64,000 bases of DNA, from positions 186,001 through 250,000 of the forward strand of contig JBOEGO010000017.1 of the NCBI GenBank assembly GCA_050633465.1, in the 5' to 3' direction. The notes under the pieces are model-generated. The model searched no databases. It saw only the letters and a program-made list of their open reading frames with translations, and was not told the origin of the DNA. The translations under genes were made by a program, and so were the position numbers. The DNA is from UBA3069 sp050633465 (lineage in GTDB: Bacteria; Pseudomonadota; Alphaproteobacteria; Rhodobacterales; Rhodobacteraceae). This document shows, piece by piece, positions 16,209 to 24,121 of the stretch. Positions within the stretch are counted from its first letter, which is position 1, and each line of letters starts with the position of its first letter.

Positions 16209-17579
16209 ATGGCGCAAGACAATGTAAGCACCGGTCAGGTGGCACAGGATATCGCGATCAGCCTATACGGGCAGGTCGAGGTATTCCTGAACGGGCTGTT
16301 GCGGCCATGGAATGCCTATCAGGTGGTCATTGCGCTGGGTATATTCGTGCTGGCGCATCTGCTGGGGCGCATTCTGGCCGCGAAATGGGATGCATGGCTG
16401 CGCAGCCGCGAAGGCTGGCCCATGTGGCGCAAACGGTTTGGCGTGATGGTGCGCAACCGGATGCGGCTGATCCTGTTTGTGCTACTGATCTGGCCCACCA
16501 TCTGGTTGATGCGCGAATTCACATGGCCGTCACGGTCCTATTTACTGGGCGTGTTCGGTCAGATGGCCTTTGCCTGGTTGGTCATTGCCATTGTCACCCG
16601 GCTGATTGTGAATTCCTTCATGCGCACATTGGTGCGCTATGCCGGTTGGACATGGGTCACCCTGTCGATCCTGAACCTGACTGATGAAACGCAAACCCTG
16701 CTGGACAGTATCGCCATTACCATGGGCGATGCCCGCCTGTCGCTGTGGATGGTGGTGCAGGCCGCGGCCATTCTGGGGGCGCTGATCACGGGGGCGCGGT
16801 TCATTTCCACCAATTCGGCATCGCGCATTCGCAAGAACGAGGAAATCAGCCCGTCCATGCAGGTGCTGGCGATCAAATTCATGCAGGTTCTGCTGTATGG
16901 GGTCGCGTTTTTCGTCGGGCTGAAAACCGTGGGGTTCGACCTGACGGGGCTGGCGGTGTTGTCGGGTGCGATTGGTGTCGGGCTGGGGTTTGGCCTGCAA
17001 AAGGTTGTGTCGAACCTGGTGTCGGGCGTGATCATCCTGCTGGACAAATCCATCAAGCCCGGCGATGTGATTTCGCTGGGCGATACCTTTGGCTGGATCA
17101 ACACATTGGGCGCGCGATACGCATCGGTGGTGACGCGCGACGGCAAGGAATACCTGATCCCGAACGAGGACCTGATCACCAGTCAGGTGGTGAACTGGTC
17201 GCATTCCAATACGCTGGTGCGGCTGGATGTGTTTTTTGGCACCGCTTATGGTGATGATCCGCATCTGGTGCGCCGCGTCGCGATCGAGGCGGCAAAGGGC
17301 GTGGATCGGGTGCTGTCATCAACCCCGCCTGTCTGCCATATCGTCGGATTCGGCGACAGCAGCGTGGATTACATTTTGCGATTCTGGATCAACAACCCCA
17401 CGTCCGGCCTGACAAATATTCGCGGAAATGTGTATCTGGCCCTGTGGGATGCGTTCAAGGAAAGCGGCATTTCGATCCCGTTCCCGCAGCGCGAAATCAC
17501 TGTTTTATCAGGGGGCGGGGCGGAAAATTTGCCTATGGCACAGGCAAATCCGCATCATTCCGGCGACCTACCCGATTGA
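16209..17579 (+). CDS. MscS-family mechanosensitive ion channel
   Basis: The 456-residue membrane protein has several N-terminal hydrophobic helices (about residues 30-250). The pore-lining TM3-like segment LAVLSGAIGVGLGFGLQKVVSNLVSGVIIL is rich in Gly and Ala. The beta domain signature follows (KPGDVISLGDTFGWINTLGARYASVVTRDGKEYLIPNEDLI), and then the MscS C-terminal domain. It opens under membrane tension to release solutes. GAGGGG precedes ATG 16209; an in-frame TTG at 16197 is less likely. Extra N-terminal helices place it nearer the long MscS-like channels than E. coli MscS. It stands alone. Confidence 0.92.
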   Translation: MAQDNVSTGQVAQDIAISLYGQVEVFLNGLLRPWNAYQVVIALGIFVLAHLLGRILAAKWDAWLRSREGWPMWRKRFGVMVRNRMRLILFVLLIWPTIWLMREFTWPSRSYLLGVFGQMAFAWLVIAIVTRLIVNSFMRTLVRYAGWTWVTLSILNLTDETQTLLDSIAITMGDARLSLWMVVQAAAILGALITGARFISTNSASRIRKNEEISPSMQVLAIKFMQVLLYGVAFFVGLKTVGFDLTGLAVLSGAIGVGLGFGLQKVVSNLVSGVIILLDKSIKPGDVISLGDTFGWINTLGARYASVVTRDGKEYLIPNEDLITSQVVNWSHSNTLVRLDVFFGTAYGDDPHLVRRVAIEAAKGVDRVLSSTPPVCHIVGFGDSSVDYILRFWINNPTSGLTNIRGNVYLALWDAFKESGISIPFPQREITVLSGGGAENLPMAQANPHHSGDLPD

Positions 17580-17747
17580 TCGCCCCTCCGGTCATTGAGA
17601 TTTAACCAGACCGATGTTAGTTTAGGACATGCCCAGCGTCGGGGCACACCCAATCACTGGGGACAGGCGGCGTGATGACACTAGGAGGACAATGTCCTGT
17701 CAATTCACCTTGATGCGGCGCAAGCCGCCAATGCCGGGGCAGCCGTG

Positions 17748-18116
17748 ATGGCCCAGCCTGCGGACCTGACCAGCGAAGAACTGCTGGCCGTTATCCTATC
17801 TTCGCTTGACGATGACAAAGCCGAAGACGTGGTGCAGATTGATCTGCGCGACAAATCCTCGATGGGGGATTACATGGTGATCTGTTCCGGGCGTTCATCG
17901 CGTCAGGTCAGTGCCATCGCTGAAAAACTGGCCGTGCGACTGAAGCAGGACCATGGCCGTTCTGCCCGCATCGAGGGCAAGGACACCGGCGATTGGGTGC
18001 TGATCGACACGGGCGATATCATCGTGCATGTGTTCCGCCCCGAAGTGCGCGAATTCTATCAGCTGGAAAAGATGTGGCTGCCTGCGGGCGCGGCACCGGC
18101 TGCTGCCGACACCTGA
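17748..18116 (+). CDS. rsfS: Ribosome silencing factor RsfS
   Basis: The protein binds L14 on the large ribosomal subunit and blocks subunit joining under starvation. The visible domain is the whole RsfS/Iojap fold: LAVILSSLDDDKAEDVVQIDL, KSSMGDYMVICSGRSSRQVSAIAEKL, then GDWVLIDTGDIIVHVFRPEVREFYQLEKMW. I give ATG 17748, but no Shine-Dalgarno sequence precedes it. The frame stays open to TAG 17682 and codes for a plausible IHLDAAQAANAGAAV leader. AGGAGG at 17683-17688 lies eight bases before an in-frame CTG at 17697. The true protein may therefore be 17 residues longer with a CTG start. rlmH follows after one base, the usual pairing. Confidence 0.93.
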   Translation: MAQPADLTSEELLAVILSSLDDDKAEDVVQIDLRDKSSMGDYMVICSGRSSRQVSAIAEKLAVRLKQDHGRSARIEGKDTGDWVLIDTGDIIVHVFRPEVREFYQLEKMWLPAGAAPAAADT

Positions 18117-18117
18117 T

Positions 18118-18588
18118 ATGCGGGTGCATATCTGCGCGGTGGGCCGCCTGCGGGCTGGCCCCGAGCGCGATTTGTTCGACGATTACCTGACACGGTTTGA
18201 TCGCACGGGACGGGCCTTGGGCCTTGGCCCGCTGAACGTGATCGAGGTCGAGGACAAGAAAGGCGGCGGCATGGCCGCCGAGGCCGTTTTGCTGGAACGC
18301 GCCATTCCAGCCGGTGCCGCCATCTGTGCGATGGATGAACGCGGGAAAATCATGACATCGCCACAGTTTTCCGACCGGATCGCGGATTTGCGCGATCAGG
18401 GGCGGGGGGATCTGGCGTTTGTCATTGGTGGTGCGGACGGGATTGACCCCGCGCTGCGCGGACGGGCCGATTTTGCGCTGTCTTTGGGCAAAATGGTCTG
18501 GCCGCACATGTTGGCGCGGGTGATGCTAAGCGAACAGTTGTATCGGGCCGCGTCGATATTGGCAGGGGCGCCTTATCATCGGGCGTGA
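18118..18588 (+). CDS. rlmH: 23S rRNA pseudouridine-1915 N3-methyltransferase RlmH
   Basis: This 156-residue SPOUT-class methyltransferase methylates pseudouridine 1915 in helix 69 of 23S rRNA using SAM. Marks are MRVHICAVGRLRAGPERDLFDDYLTRF at the start, AICAMDERGKIMTSPQFSDRI, the knot segment DLAFVIGGADGIDPALRGRAD, and the C-terminal WPHMLARVMLSEQLYRAASILAGAPYHR that binds SAM. The start at 18118 follows the rsfS stop by one base, so the two genes are translationally linked. Length is normal for the family. Confidence 0.96.
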   Translation: MRVHICAVGRLRAGPERDLFDDYLTRFDRTGRALGLGPLNVIEVEDKKGGGMAAEAVLLERAIPAGAAICAMDERGKIMTSPQFSDRIADLRDQGRGDLAFVIGGADGIDPALRGRADFALSLGKMVWPHMLARVMLSEQLYRAASILAGAPYHRA

Positions 18589-18624
18589 TTTCACCGTGGC
18601 GGATGTGTTTGTGGCATCTGGATG

Positions 18625-18659
18625 GAGCCTCCGGCGGAAGTATTTTTTCCAAGAAAAAG
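18625..18659 (+). repeat. Intergenic repeat copy 1 (CCTCCGGCGG / TATTTTTTCCAAGAAAAAG type)
   Basis: GGAGCCTCCGGCGG is followed by AAGTATTTTTTCCAAGAAAAAG. The second part recurs exactly at 48310-48330. The CCTCCGGCGG part recurs on the minus strand at 42267-42276. It lies just after rlmH. Confidence 0.6.
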
Positions 18660-18778
18660 TCGTGAGTTGGCGGTTTTTCATCATGGTTGCGCTATCGGGC
18701 GGGGCTATCGGGCCGGGTCCTGTGGACAGCGCAGTTGCGGGCGCTTAGGTAGACCACAACCATCAGGAGACGCCCGCA

Positions 18779-20299
18779 ATGACCACGCCCAAACCCGTTG
18801 TTTTATGTATTCTTGACGGGTGGGGCCACCGCGAGGAGCGCAAGGCGAATGCGCCCGCTTTGGCCGCGACCCCGAATTTTGATCGCATCTGGCGCGATTG
18901 CCCGCACAACCTGTTGATCACCCATGGGCCGGATGTGGGATTGCCCACTGGCCAGATGGGCAATTCAGAGGTCGGGCACACCAATATCGGCGCGGGCCGT
19001 GTGGTGGCGATGGATCTGGGCCAGATTGATCTGGCAATCGAGGATGGGTCGTTTTTTGAATCGCCTGCGATTTTGGGATTTGTCGAGGAGTTGAAGCGTT
19101 CTGGCGGGCGGGCGCATGTTATGGGTCTGGTGTCGGATGGCGGGGTTCATGGCCATCTGAGCCATATCATTGCCGCGATCAGGATGATCACCGATCACGG
19201 CGTGCCTGTGGTGTTGCACGCGGTCACCGACGGGCGTGATGTGGCCCCGAAATCGGCCTATGGGTATCTGGAGGATCTGGCCGATGCCATGCCCGGGGAT
19301 GCCACGATTGCCACCGTTTGCGGGCGTTATTACACCATGGACCGTGACAACCGCTGGGAGCGTGTCGCAGAGGCCTATGACGTGATGATCCACGGCAAGG
19401 GGCATCATTCGGCCACCCCTCATGCAGCAGTGACGGCGGGGTATGAGCGGTCGGAAACCGACGAATTTATCGCCGCCACGGTGATTGGTGATTACAAGGG
19501 TGCGCGGGATGGCGACGGGTTTTTCTGTTTGAATTTCCGCGCCGACCGCGCCCGCGAGATTTTGCGCGCAGTGGCCGAGCCTGCGTTCAGTGATTTCGAC
19601 ATTAGCGAGCGCCCCTATTGGGCGGCATTGTTGGGCATGGTCGAATATTCGCAGGCCCATAACGCATGGTTGGATACAGTATATCCGTCGCGTGATATTG
19701 TGAACACATTGGCGGAATGGGTGGCCAAGCATGGGCGCACCCAGTTCCATTTGGCCGAAACGGAAAAATACCCGCATGTGACGTTTTTCCTGAACGGTGG
19801 CCGCGAGGCGCCGGTGGAAGGGGAGGCGCGGTATATGGCGGCCTCGCCCAAGGTGGCGACCTATGATTTGCAGCCCGAGATGAGCGCAGGCGAGGTGACA
19901 GAGCAATTCGTTGGTGCGATTGAGGCAGGGTATGACCTGATCATCGTGAACTATGCCAACCCCGATATGGTGGGCCACACTGGCGATCTAAAGGCGGCGA
20001 TGGCGGCCTGTGCGGCGGTGGATCGCGGCATGGGCGCGGTGCTGGAGGCGCTGGAACAGGCGGGCGGTGCGATGATCGTCACCGCCGATCATGGCAATTG
20101 CGAAGTGATGGTGGACCCTGTCACCGGCGGGCCGCATACGGCGCATACCACCAACCTTGTTCCGGTGATATTGGTGGGCGGGCCGGATGGTGCTGCATTG
20201 CGTGATGGCGGGCGGCTGGCCGATCTGGCGCCCACGCTGCTGCAACTTATGGGGCTTGACCAACCCGATGAAATGACGGGACAGTCATTGTTGAAATGA
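18779..20299 (+). CDS. gpmI: 2,3-bisphosphoglycerate-independent phosphoglycerate mutase
   Basis: This 506-residue Mn-dependent enzyme of the alkaline phosphatase fold interconverts 3- and 2-phosphoglycerate. LCILDGWGHREE provides the first metal Asp, and GNSEVGHTNIGAGRVV carries the phosphorylated Ser. VTDGRDVAPKSAYGYL and the second metal cluster VNYANPDMVGHTGD...VTADHGNCEVM complete the site. The start at ATG 18779 is preceded by a CAGGAG box. Its stop overlaps the start of an EnvC-like gene as ATGA, and that gene overlaps ctpA the same way. gpmI therefore leads a three-gene unit, an order common in alphaproteobacteria. Confidence 0.96.
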   Translation: MTTPKPVVLCILDGWGHREERKANAPALAATPNFDRIWRDCPHNLLITHGPDVGLPTGQMGNSEVGHTNIGAGRVVAMDLGQIDLAIEDGSFFESPAILGFVEELKRSGGRAHVMGLVSDGGVHGHLSHIIAAIRMITDHGVPVVLHAVTDGRDVAPKSAYGYLEDLADAMPGDATIATVCGRYYTMDRDNRWERVAEAYDVMIHGKGHHSATPHAAVTAGYERSETDEFIAATVIGDYKGARDGDGFFCLNFRADRAREILRAVAEPAFSDFDISERPYWAALLGMVEYSQAHNAWLDTVYPSRDIVNTLAEWVAKHGRTQFHLAETEKYPHVTFFLNGGREAPVEGEARYMAASPKVATYDLQPEMSAGEVTEQFVGAIEAGYDLIIVNYANPDMVGHTGDLKAAMAACAAVDRGMGAVLEALEQAGGAMIVTADHGNCEVMVDPVTGGPHTAHTTNLVPVILVGGPDGAALRDGGRLADLAPTLLQLMGLDQPDEMTGQSLLK

Positions 20300-21444
20300 T
20301 GCTGCGCGCCGCCCTTTTTGCCCTATGCCTGATGGCCCCCTGTGCCGGACCTGCTGTCGCAGAATCCGGGGCGGCCGATGCTGCCCGCGCGGCGGCGCAG
20401 GCACTGGATGCGGCGGCGCGGTCGCTGAACACAGCGGATTCGGCGCGGGATCGGGTCAAAGCGCTGTCGCAGACCGTGCGCGCCTATGAGGACGGGCTGG
20501 AGGCCATGCGCAACGGGTTGCGCCGCGCCGCATTGCGCGAGGCACGGCTGGCGCGGGAATTGCAGGTGCGCGAGGATGAAATTGCCCAGTTGCTGGGCGT
20601 GTTACAGACCATAGGCCGCGCACCGGAGCCATCATTGTTGCTGCACCCTGCGGGGCCGACAGGCACGGCGCGGGCGGGCATGATATTGACCGATGTGACC
20701 CCGGCGCTGGCCAGCCGCGCCGCCGAATTGCGCGGCAAGCTGGAAGAGGTCACAACCCTGCGGATGCTACAGCAAAGCGCCACTGACACCCTGCAAAAGG
20801 GGCTGTCGGGTGTGCAAGAGGCCCGCAAGGAACTGTCTCAGGCATTGTCAGACCGCACCGGCCTGCCCCGCCGTTTCACCGCAGACCCGATCAGAACCGC
20901 ACTGTTGATCGCATCAACCGAAACACTGGAAGGGTTCGCCAGCGGGCTGTCGGAAATCACCGAGGACGAGGTAACCGGCAGCCTGCCCGATGTCAGCCAC
21001 CGCAAGGGCGAATTGCCCCTGCCCGTGCAGGCCACCCTGTTGCGCCGCGCCAATGAACCCGACGCCGCAGGCATCGCCCGCCCCGGTGTGGTGCTGGCGA
21101 CACGGCCCCGCGCCCTGGTCACCACCCCCACGGCGGCGACGATCCGCTATCGCGGGCCGCTGCTGGATTACGGCAATGTGATGATTCTGGAGCCGCAATC
21201 CGGTTTGCTTCTGGTTCTTGCGGGGCTGGATGTGGTTTATGGTGACACGGGGCAGGTATTGCCCGCAGGCAGCCCCGTGGGGTTGATGGGCGGAAATGAC
21301 GCCGAAACCGGCGCAATTTTGTCACAAGCGGGCGATGGCACTGGAAACGGGCGCACGGAAACGCTCTATATAGAAGTCAGGGAAAACGACGCGCCGGTCG
21401 ATCCGGCGCAGTGGTTCAAGACGATAGGAGAGGTTGAGCGATGA
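20296..21444 (+). CDS. EnvC-like murein hydrolase activator (degenerate LytM/M23 domain)
   Basis: The 382-residue protein has an N-terminal signal peptide ending PAVAES. An Ala-rich coiled coil of about residues 25-110 includes ALDAAARSLNTADSARDRVKALSQ. The C-terminal M23-type domain contains ATIRYRGPLLDYGNVMILEPQSGLLLVLAGL. In active LytM enzymes the G-x-x-V-x-I-x-H segment supplies a zinc histidine. Here it reads GNVMILEPQSG, so the ligands are lost, as in EnvC, which activates amidases without being an enzyme. A role in activating an amidase for daughter-cell separation is inferred. It overlaps gpmI and ctpA by ATGA. Confidence 0.82.
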   Translation: MMLRAALFALCLMAPCAGPAVAESGAADAARAAAQALDAAARSLNTADSARDRVKALSQTVRAYEDGLEAMRNGLRRAALREARLARELQVREDEIAQLLGVLQTIGRAPEPSLLLHPAGPTGTARAGMILTDVTPALASRAAELRGKLEEVTTLRMLQQSATDTLQKGLSGVQEARKELSQALSDRTGLPRRFTADPIRTALLIASTETLEGFASGLSEITEDEVTGSLPDVSHRKGELPLPVQATLLRRANEPDAAGIARPGVVLATRPRALVTTPTAATIRYRGPLLDYGNVMILEPQSGLLLVLAGLDVVYGDTGQVLPAGSPVGLMGGNDAETGAILSQAGDGTGNGRTETLYIEVRENDAPVDPAQWFKTIGEVER

Positions 21445-22781
21445 AGAAATTCGTCATGGCGGCGATAGGCGGAACCCTGTTGGGTGCCATCGCGACAACG
21501 CAGGTGGCTGGCCCCCTGCTGGCGCAGGAAAAGGCCGAACAGACCAATGTTTACGAACAGCTTGACCTATTCGGTGACATTTTTGAACGCGTGCGCGCGC
21601 AATATGTCGAGGAAGTGGACGAGAAAGACCTGATCGAGGCCGCGATCAACGGCATGTTGACCTCGCTTGATCCGCATTCCAGTTACCTGTCGCCCGATGA
21701 TGCTGCCGATATGCGCGTGCAGACGCGGGGCGAATTTGGCGGGCTGGGGATCGAGGTCACGCAGGAAGAGGGTTTTGTTAAGGTTGTATCGCCGATTGAT
21801 GGCACCCCTGCCGATGCGGCGGGCGTGGAATCGGGCGATTTCATCACCCATGTCGACGGGGAAAGCCTGCTGGGGCTGACGCTGGATGAATCGGTGGAAT
21901 TGATGCGCGGGCCAGTCGGGTCTGAAATCATCATCACCGTGGTGCGCGAAGAGACCCCCGAGCCGTTCGATATTTCCATCATCCGCGACACCATCCGCCT
22001 GCAAGCGGTGCGCACCCGCAACGAGGGTCAGGCCGTGGTGTTGCGCGTGACCACGTTCAACGATCAGACCACCCCCAACCTGGAGGAAGGTCTGGCCAAA
22101 CAGATCGAAGAGGCCGGTGGCATCGACAAGGTCGAGGGGATCGTGCTGGACCTGCGCAACAACCCCGGCGGTTTGCTGACGCAGGCGATCCGGGTGTCGG
22201 ATGCCTTCCTTGAAAGTGGCGAGATCGTTTCGACTCGTGGCCGCAACCCCGAGGATGGCGACCGTTACAACGCCACCCCCGGTGATCTGGCGCAGGGCAA
22301 ACCGATTGTGGTGCTGATCAATGGCGGCTCTGCCTCGGCGTCGGAAATCGTGGCGGGTGCGTTGCAGGATCATCGTCGCGCCATCGTGGTTGGCACGAAA
22401 TCATTTGGCAAAGGGTCGGTTCAAACGGTGATGCCGCTGCGGGGGGATGGTGCAATGCGCCTGACCACGGCACGCTATTACACGCCGTCTGGCCGCTCGA
22501 TTCAGGCCTTGGGTATTTCGCCCGACATCATCGTGAAACAACCGCGCCGTGACCCGAATGCCGAAGCAGAGGCCGAGGATGAAACGCCGCCGCGTCTGCG
22601 GTCCGAAGCCGACCTGCGCGGCGCGTTGAACAATGACAGCCTGACCGAAGATCAGGTGCGCCAGATCGAAGAGGACCGCGCCAAGGCCGAAGAGGCTGCC
22701 AAGCTGCGCGAAGAGGATTACCAACTGGCCTATGCCATTGATATCCTTAAAGGTCTAAGCGCGCTTGGCCCGAAACAGTAG
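21441..22781 (+). CDS. ctpA: C-terminal processing protease, S41 family
   Basis: The 446-residue periplasmic protease has an N-terminal hydrophobic signal, then a PDZ domain (about 90-165, LGIEVTQEEGFVKVVSPIDGTPA). The S41 catalytic domain holds Ser in VLINGGSASASEIVAGAL and Lys in VVGTKSFGKGSVQTVMPL. An acidic Glu-rich C-terminal tail follows (AEAEAEDETPPRLRSE). It cleaves unstructured C-termini of envelope proteins and often murein hydrolases, which fits its coupling to the EnvC-like gene through an ATGA overlap. A strong terminator ends the unit. Confidence 0.95.
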   Translation: MKKFVMAAIGGTLLGAIATTQVAGPLLAQEKAEQTNVYEQLDLFGDIFERVRAQYVEEVDEKDLIEAAINGMLTSLDPHSSYLSPDDAADMRVQTRGEFGGLGIEVTQEEGFVKVVSPIDGTPADAAGVESGDFITHVDGESLLGLTLDESVELMRGPVGSEIIITVVREETPEPFDISIIRDTIRLQAVRTRNEGQAVVLRVTTFNDQTTPNLEEGLAKQIEEAGGIDKVEGIVLDLRNNPGGLLTQAIRVSDAFLESGEIVSTRGRNPEDGDRYNATPGDLAQGKPIVVLINGGSASASEIVAGALQDHRRAIVVGTKSFGKGSVQTVMPLRGDGAMRLTTARYYTPSGRSIQALGISPDIIVKQPRRDPNAEAEAEDETPPRLRSEADLRGALNNDSLTEDQVRQIEEDRAKAEEAAKLREEDYQLAYAIDILKGLSALGPKQ

Positions 22782-22803
22782 GATCTAGTGCCACAGACAT
22801 CGG

Positions 22804-22836
22804 GGGCCGCATTCCATCGGGGTGCGGCCCTTTTTT
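22804..22836 (+). terminator. Rho-independent terminator of gpmI-envC-ctpA
   Basis: GGGCCGCA, an 11-base loop and TGCGGCCC give a perfect 8-bp stem followed by six T, 22 bases after the ctpA stop. Confidence 0.92.
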
Positions 22837-22956
22837 ATGGCCGGGGGCATGGGCGCGTTCATGCCCTTTTCGCGGGCCCCATTCCGCAGCCCACTTTCCC
22901 TTACGGCCCCTGCCCGATAACCTAGGTGCAAATCCGCCCATGCAAAGGACCATATA

Positions 22957-23439
22957 ATGACCCCCGAAGAGATCGCCAAACTGCCCTATCGCCCCTGTGT
23001 CGGCGTGATGCTGGTCAATCCCGCGGGCAAGGTGTTCGTCGGGCAGCGCATCGACAACCCCGGCCCTGCGTGGCAAATGCCACAGGGCGGTGTGGACAAG
23101 GGCGAGGCCCCCCGCGATGCCGCGCTGCGCGAGTTGTGGGAGGAAACCGGCGTCACCAGCGATCTGGTCACGATCGAGGCCGAAACCCCCGACTGGATTC
23201 CCTATGATTTGCCGCATGAACTGGTGCCGCGCATCTGGAAAGGGCGCTATCGCGGGCAGGAACAGCGCTGGTTCATGATGCGGTTTCATGGCGATGACAC
23301 GCAGGTGAACATCGCCACCGACCACCCCGAATTTTCCCGCTGGCAATGGCTGGCCCCATCCGAACTGGTCGACAATATCGTGCCCTTCAAACGCGAGGTA
23401 TACGCCCGCGTGCTGGGGCATTTTCAGGGGGTTATCTGA
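22957..23439 (+). CDS. rppH: RNA pyrophosphohydrolase (Nudix)
   Basis: This 160-residue Nudix hydrolase removes pyrophosphate from 5'-triphosphorylated mRNA, starting RNase E-dependent decay, and also acts on dinucleoside polyphosphates. LPYRPCVGVMLVNPAGKVFVGQR is the RppH N-terminus. The Nudix box begins with the GG of PQGGVDKGE at about residue 49 and includes RELWEETG, with the metal Glu residues intact. WFMMRFHGDD and WQWLAPSEL also match the family. Its TGA overlaps the start of the next gene (TGATG). rnr, another RNA-decay enzyme, lies 2.1 kb away. Confidence 0.94.
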   Translation: MTPEEIAKLPYRPCVGVMLVNPAGKVFVGQRIDNPGPAWQMPQGGVDKGEAPRDAALRELWEETGVTSDLVTIEAETPDWIPYDLPHELVPRIWKGRYRGQEQRWFMMRFHGDDTQVNIATDHPEFSRWQWLAPSELVDNIVPFKREVYARVLGHFQGVI

Positions 23440-23933
23440 TGCGCAAACTGGGTCTGGCGCTGATGGCATGGACGGTTCTGGCGGTGCCGGTGCAGGCGCT
23501 ATCCTGCTTGCGCCCAGATCTGGCACGCACCTTTCAACAGGCGGCGGGGTCGCCGCATAATTTCATCATCGTGCGCGGTGTGTTGAATTTCGATCCTGAC
23601 CAATTGCCCCGCACCCAAGACAAGAACGCAATGCCCGGCGCATCGGCCCAAACCACTGAATTGCCCGCGCGGATCACCGGACGGTTTCTGTCGCAGCAGG
23701 GGTTTGTCACCGGATTTGACCGCCAGATCACCCTGCGCGCCATCTGCCTTGGCCCGTGGTGCGCCGAACCGAAACCCGGTGTGGATTATCTGGCATTCCT
23801 GCGCGAAACCCCGCGTGGTTACATGCTAGAGCTAAACCCCTGCGGCGGCATGGCATTTATCAAACCTGACAATGCGATACTGAACAAGGCGGTGTCCTGT
23901 ATCCGTGGCGAGTCCTGTGCGCCTGCGCGGTGA
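23439..23933 (+). CDS. Secreted cysteine-containing protein of unknown function
   Basis: The 164-residue protein starts MRKLGLALMAWTVLAVPVQAL, a clear signal peptide, and has six Cys after it. These are in LSCLRPDL, AICLGPWCAEP, LNPCGG, and VSCIRGESCAPA. Spacing suggests disulfides in the periplasm. The central region (FIIVRGVLNFDPD, then ITGRFLSQQGFVTGFDRQITLRA) looks like a small beta barrel. The start overlaps the rppH stop as TGATG, so it is translationally coupled to it although the roles look unrelated. I do not recognise the family. Confidence 0.75.
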   Translation: MRKLGLALMAWTVLAVPVQALSCLRPDLARTFQQAAGSPHNFIIVRGVLNFDPDQLPRTQDKNAMPGASAQTTELPARITGRFLSQQGFVTGFDRQITLRAICLGPWCAEPKPGVDYLAFLRETPRGYMLELNPCGGMAFIKPDNAILNKAVSCIRGESCAPAR

Positions 23934-23984
23934 TGCCTGCCAAACCGCCGCTGGATTAAGTATTTGCCGCACAAAGAAGCACAA

Positions 23985-24093
23985 GCGGGCGACGCCCGCC
24001 TGATGTGATGCGGGTATGACAGCATGCGACGTGATGCAGGGGGAGGCGCGCCCGAAAGGGCGCGATGAGGGGGTGGGCAGCCCCCCCCTTTTT
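23985..24093 (+). ncRNA. Candidate structured small RNA or compound 3' UTR
   Basis: Three hairpins follow in 110 bases between the secreted-protein gene and the convergent transglycosylase. They are GCGGGC-GAC-GCCCGC (23985-23999), CGCGCCC-GAAA-GGGCGCG (24047-24064, a GNRA tetraloop), and GGGGG/CCCCC with TTTTT (24069-24093), a terminator. The last could simply end the rppH unit. The extra tetraloop hairpin makes a separate RNA or a processed 3' UTR RNA possible. No promoter was identified. Confidence 0.3.
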
Positions 24094-24121
24094 GCACCAT
24101 CCTTTTGCGGCTTGGTTCTGG

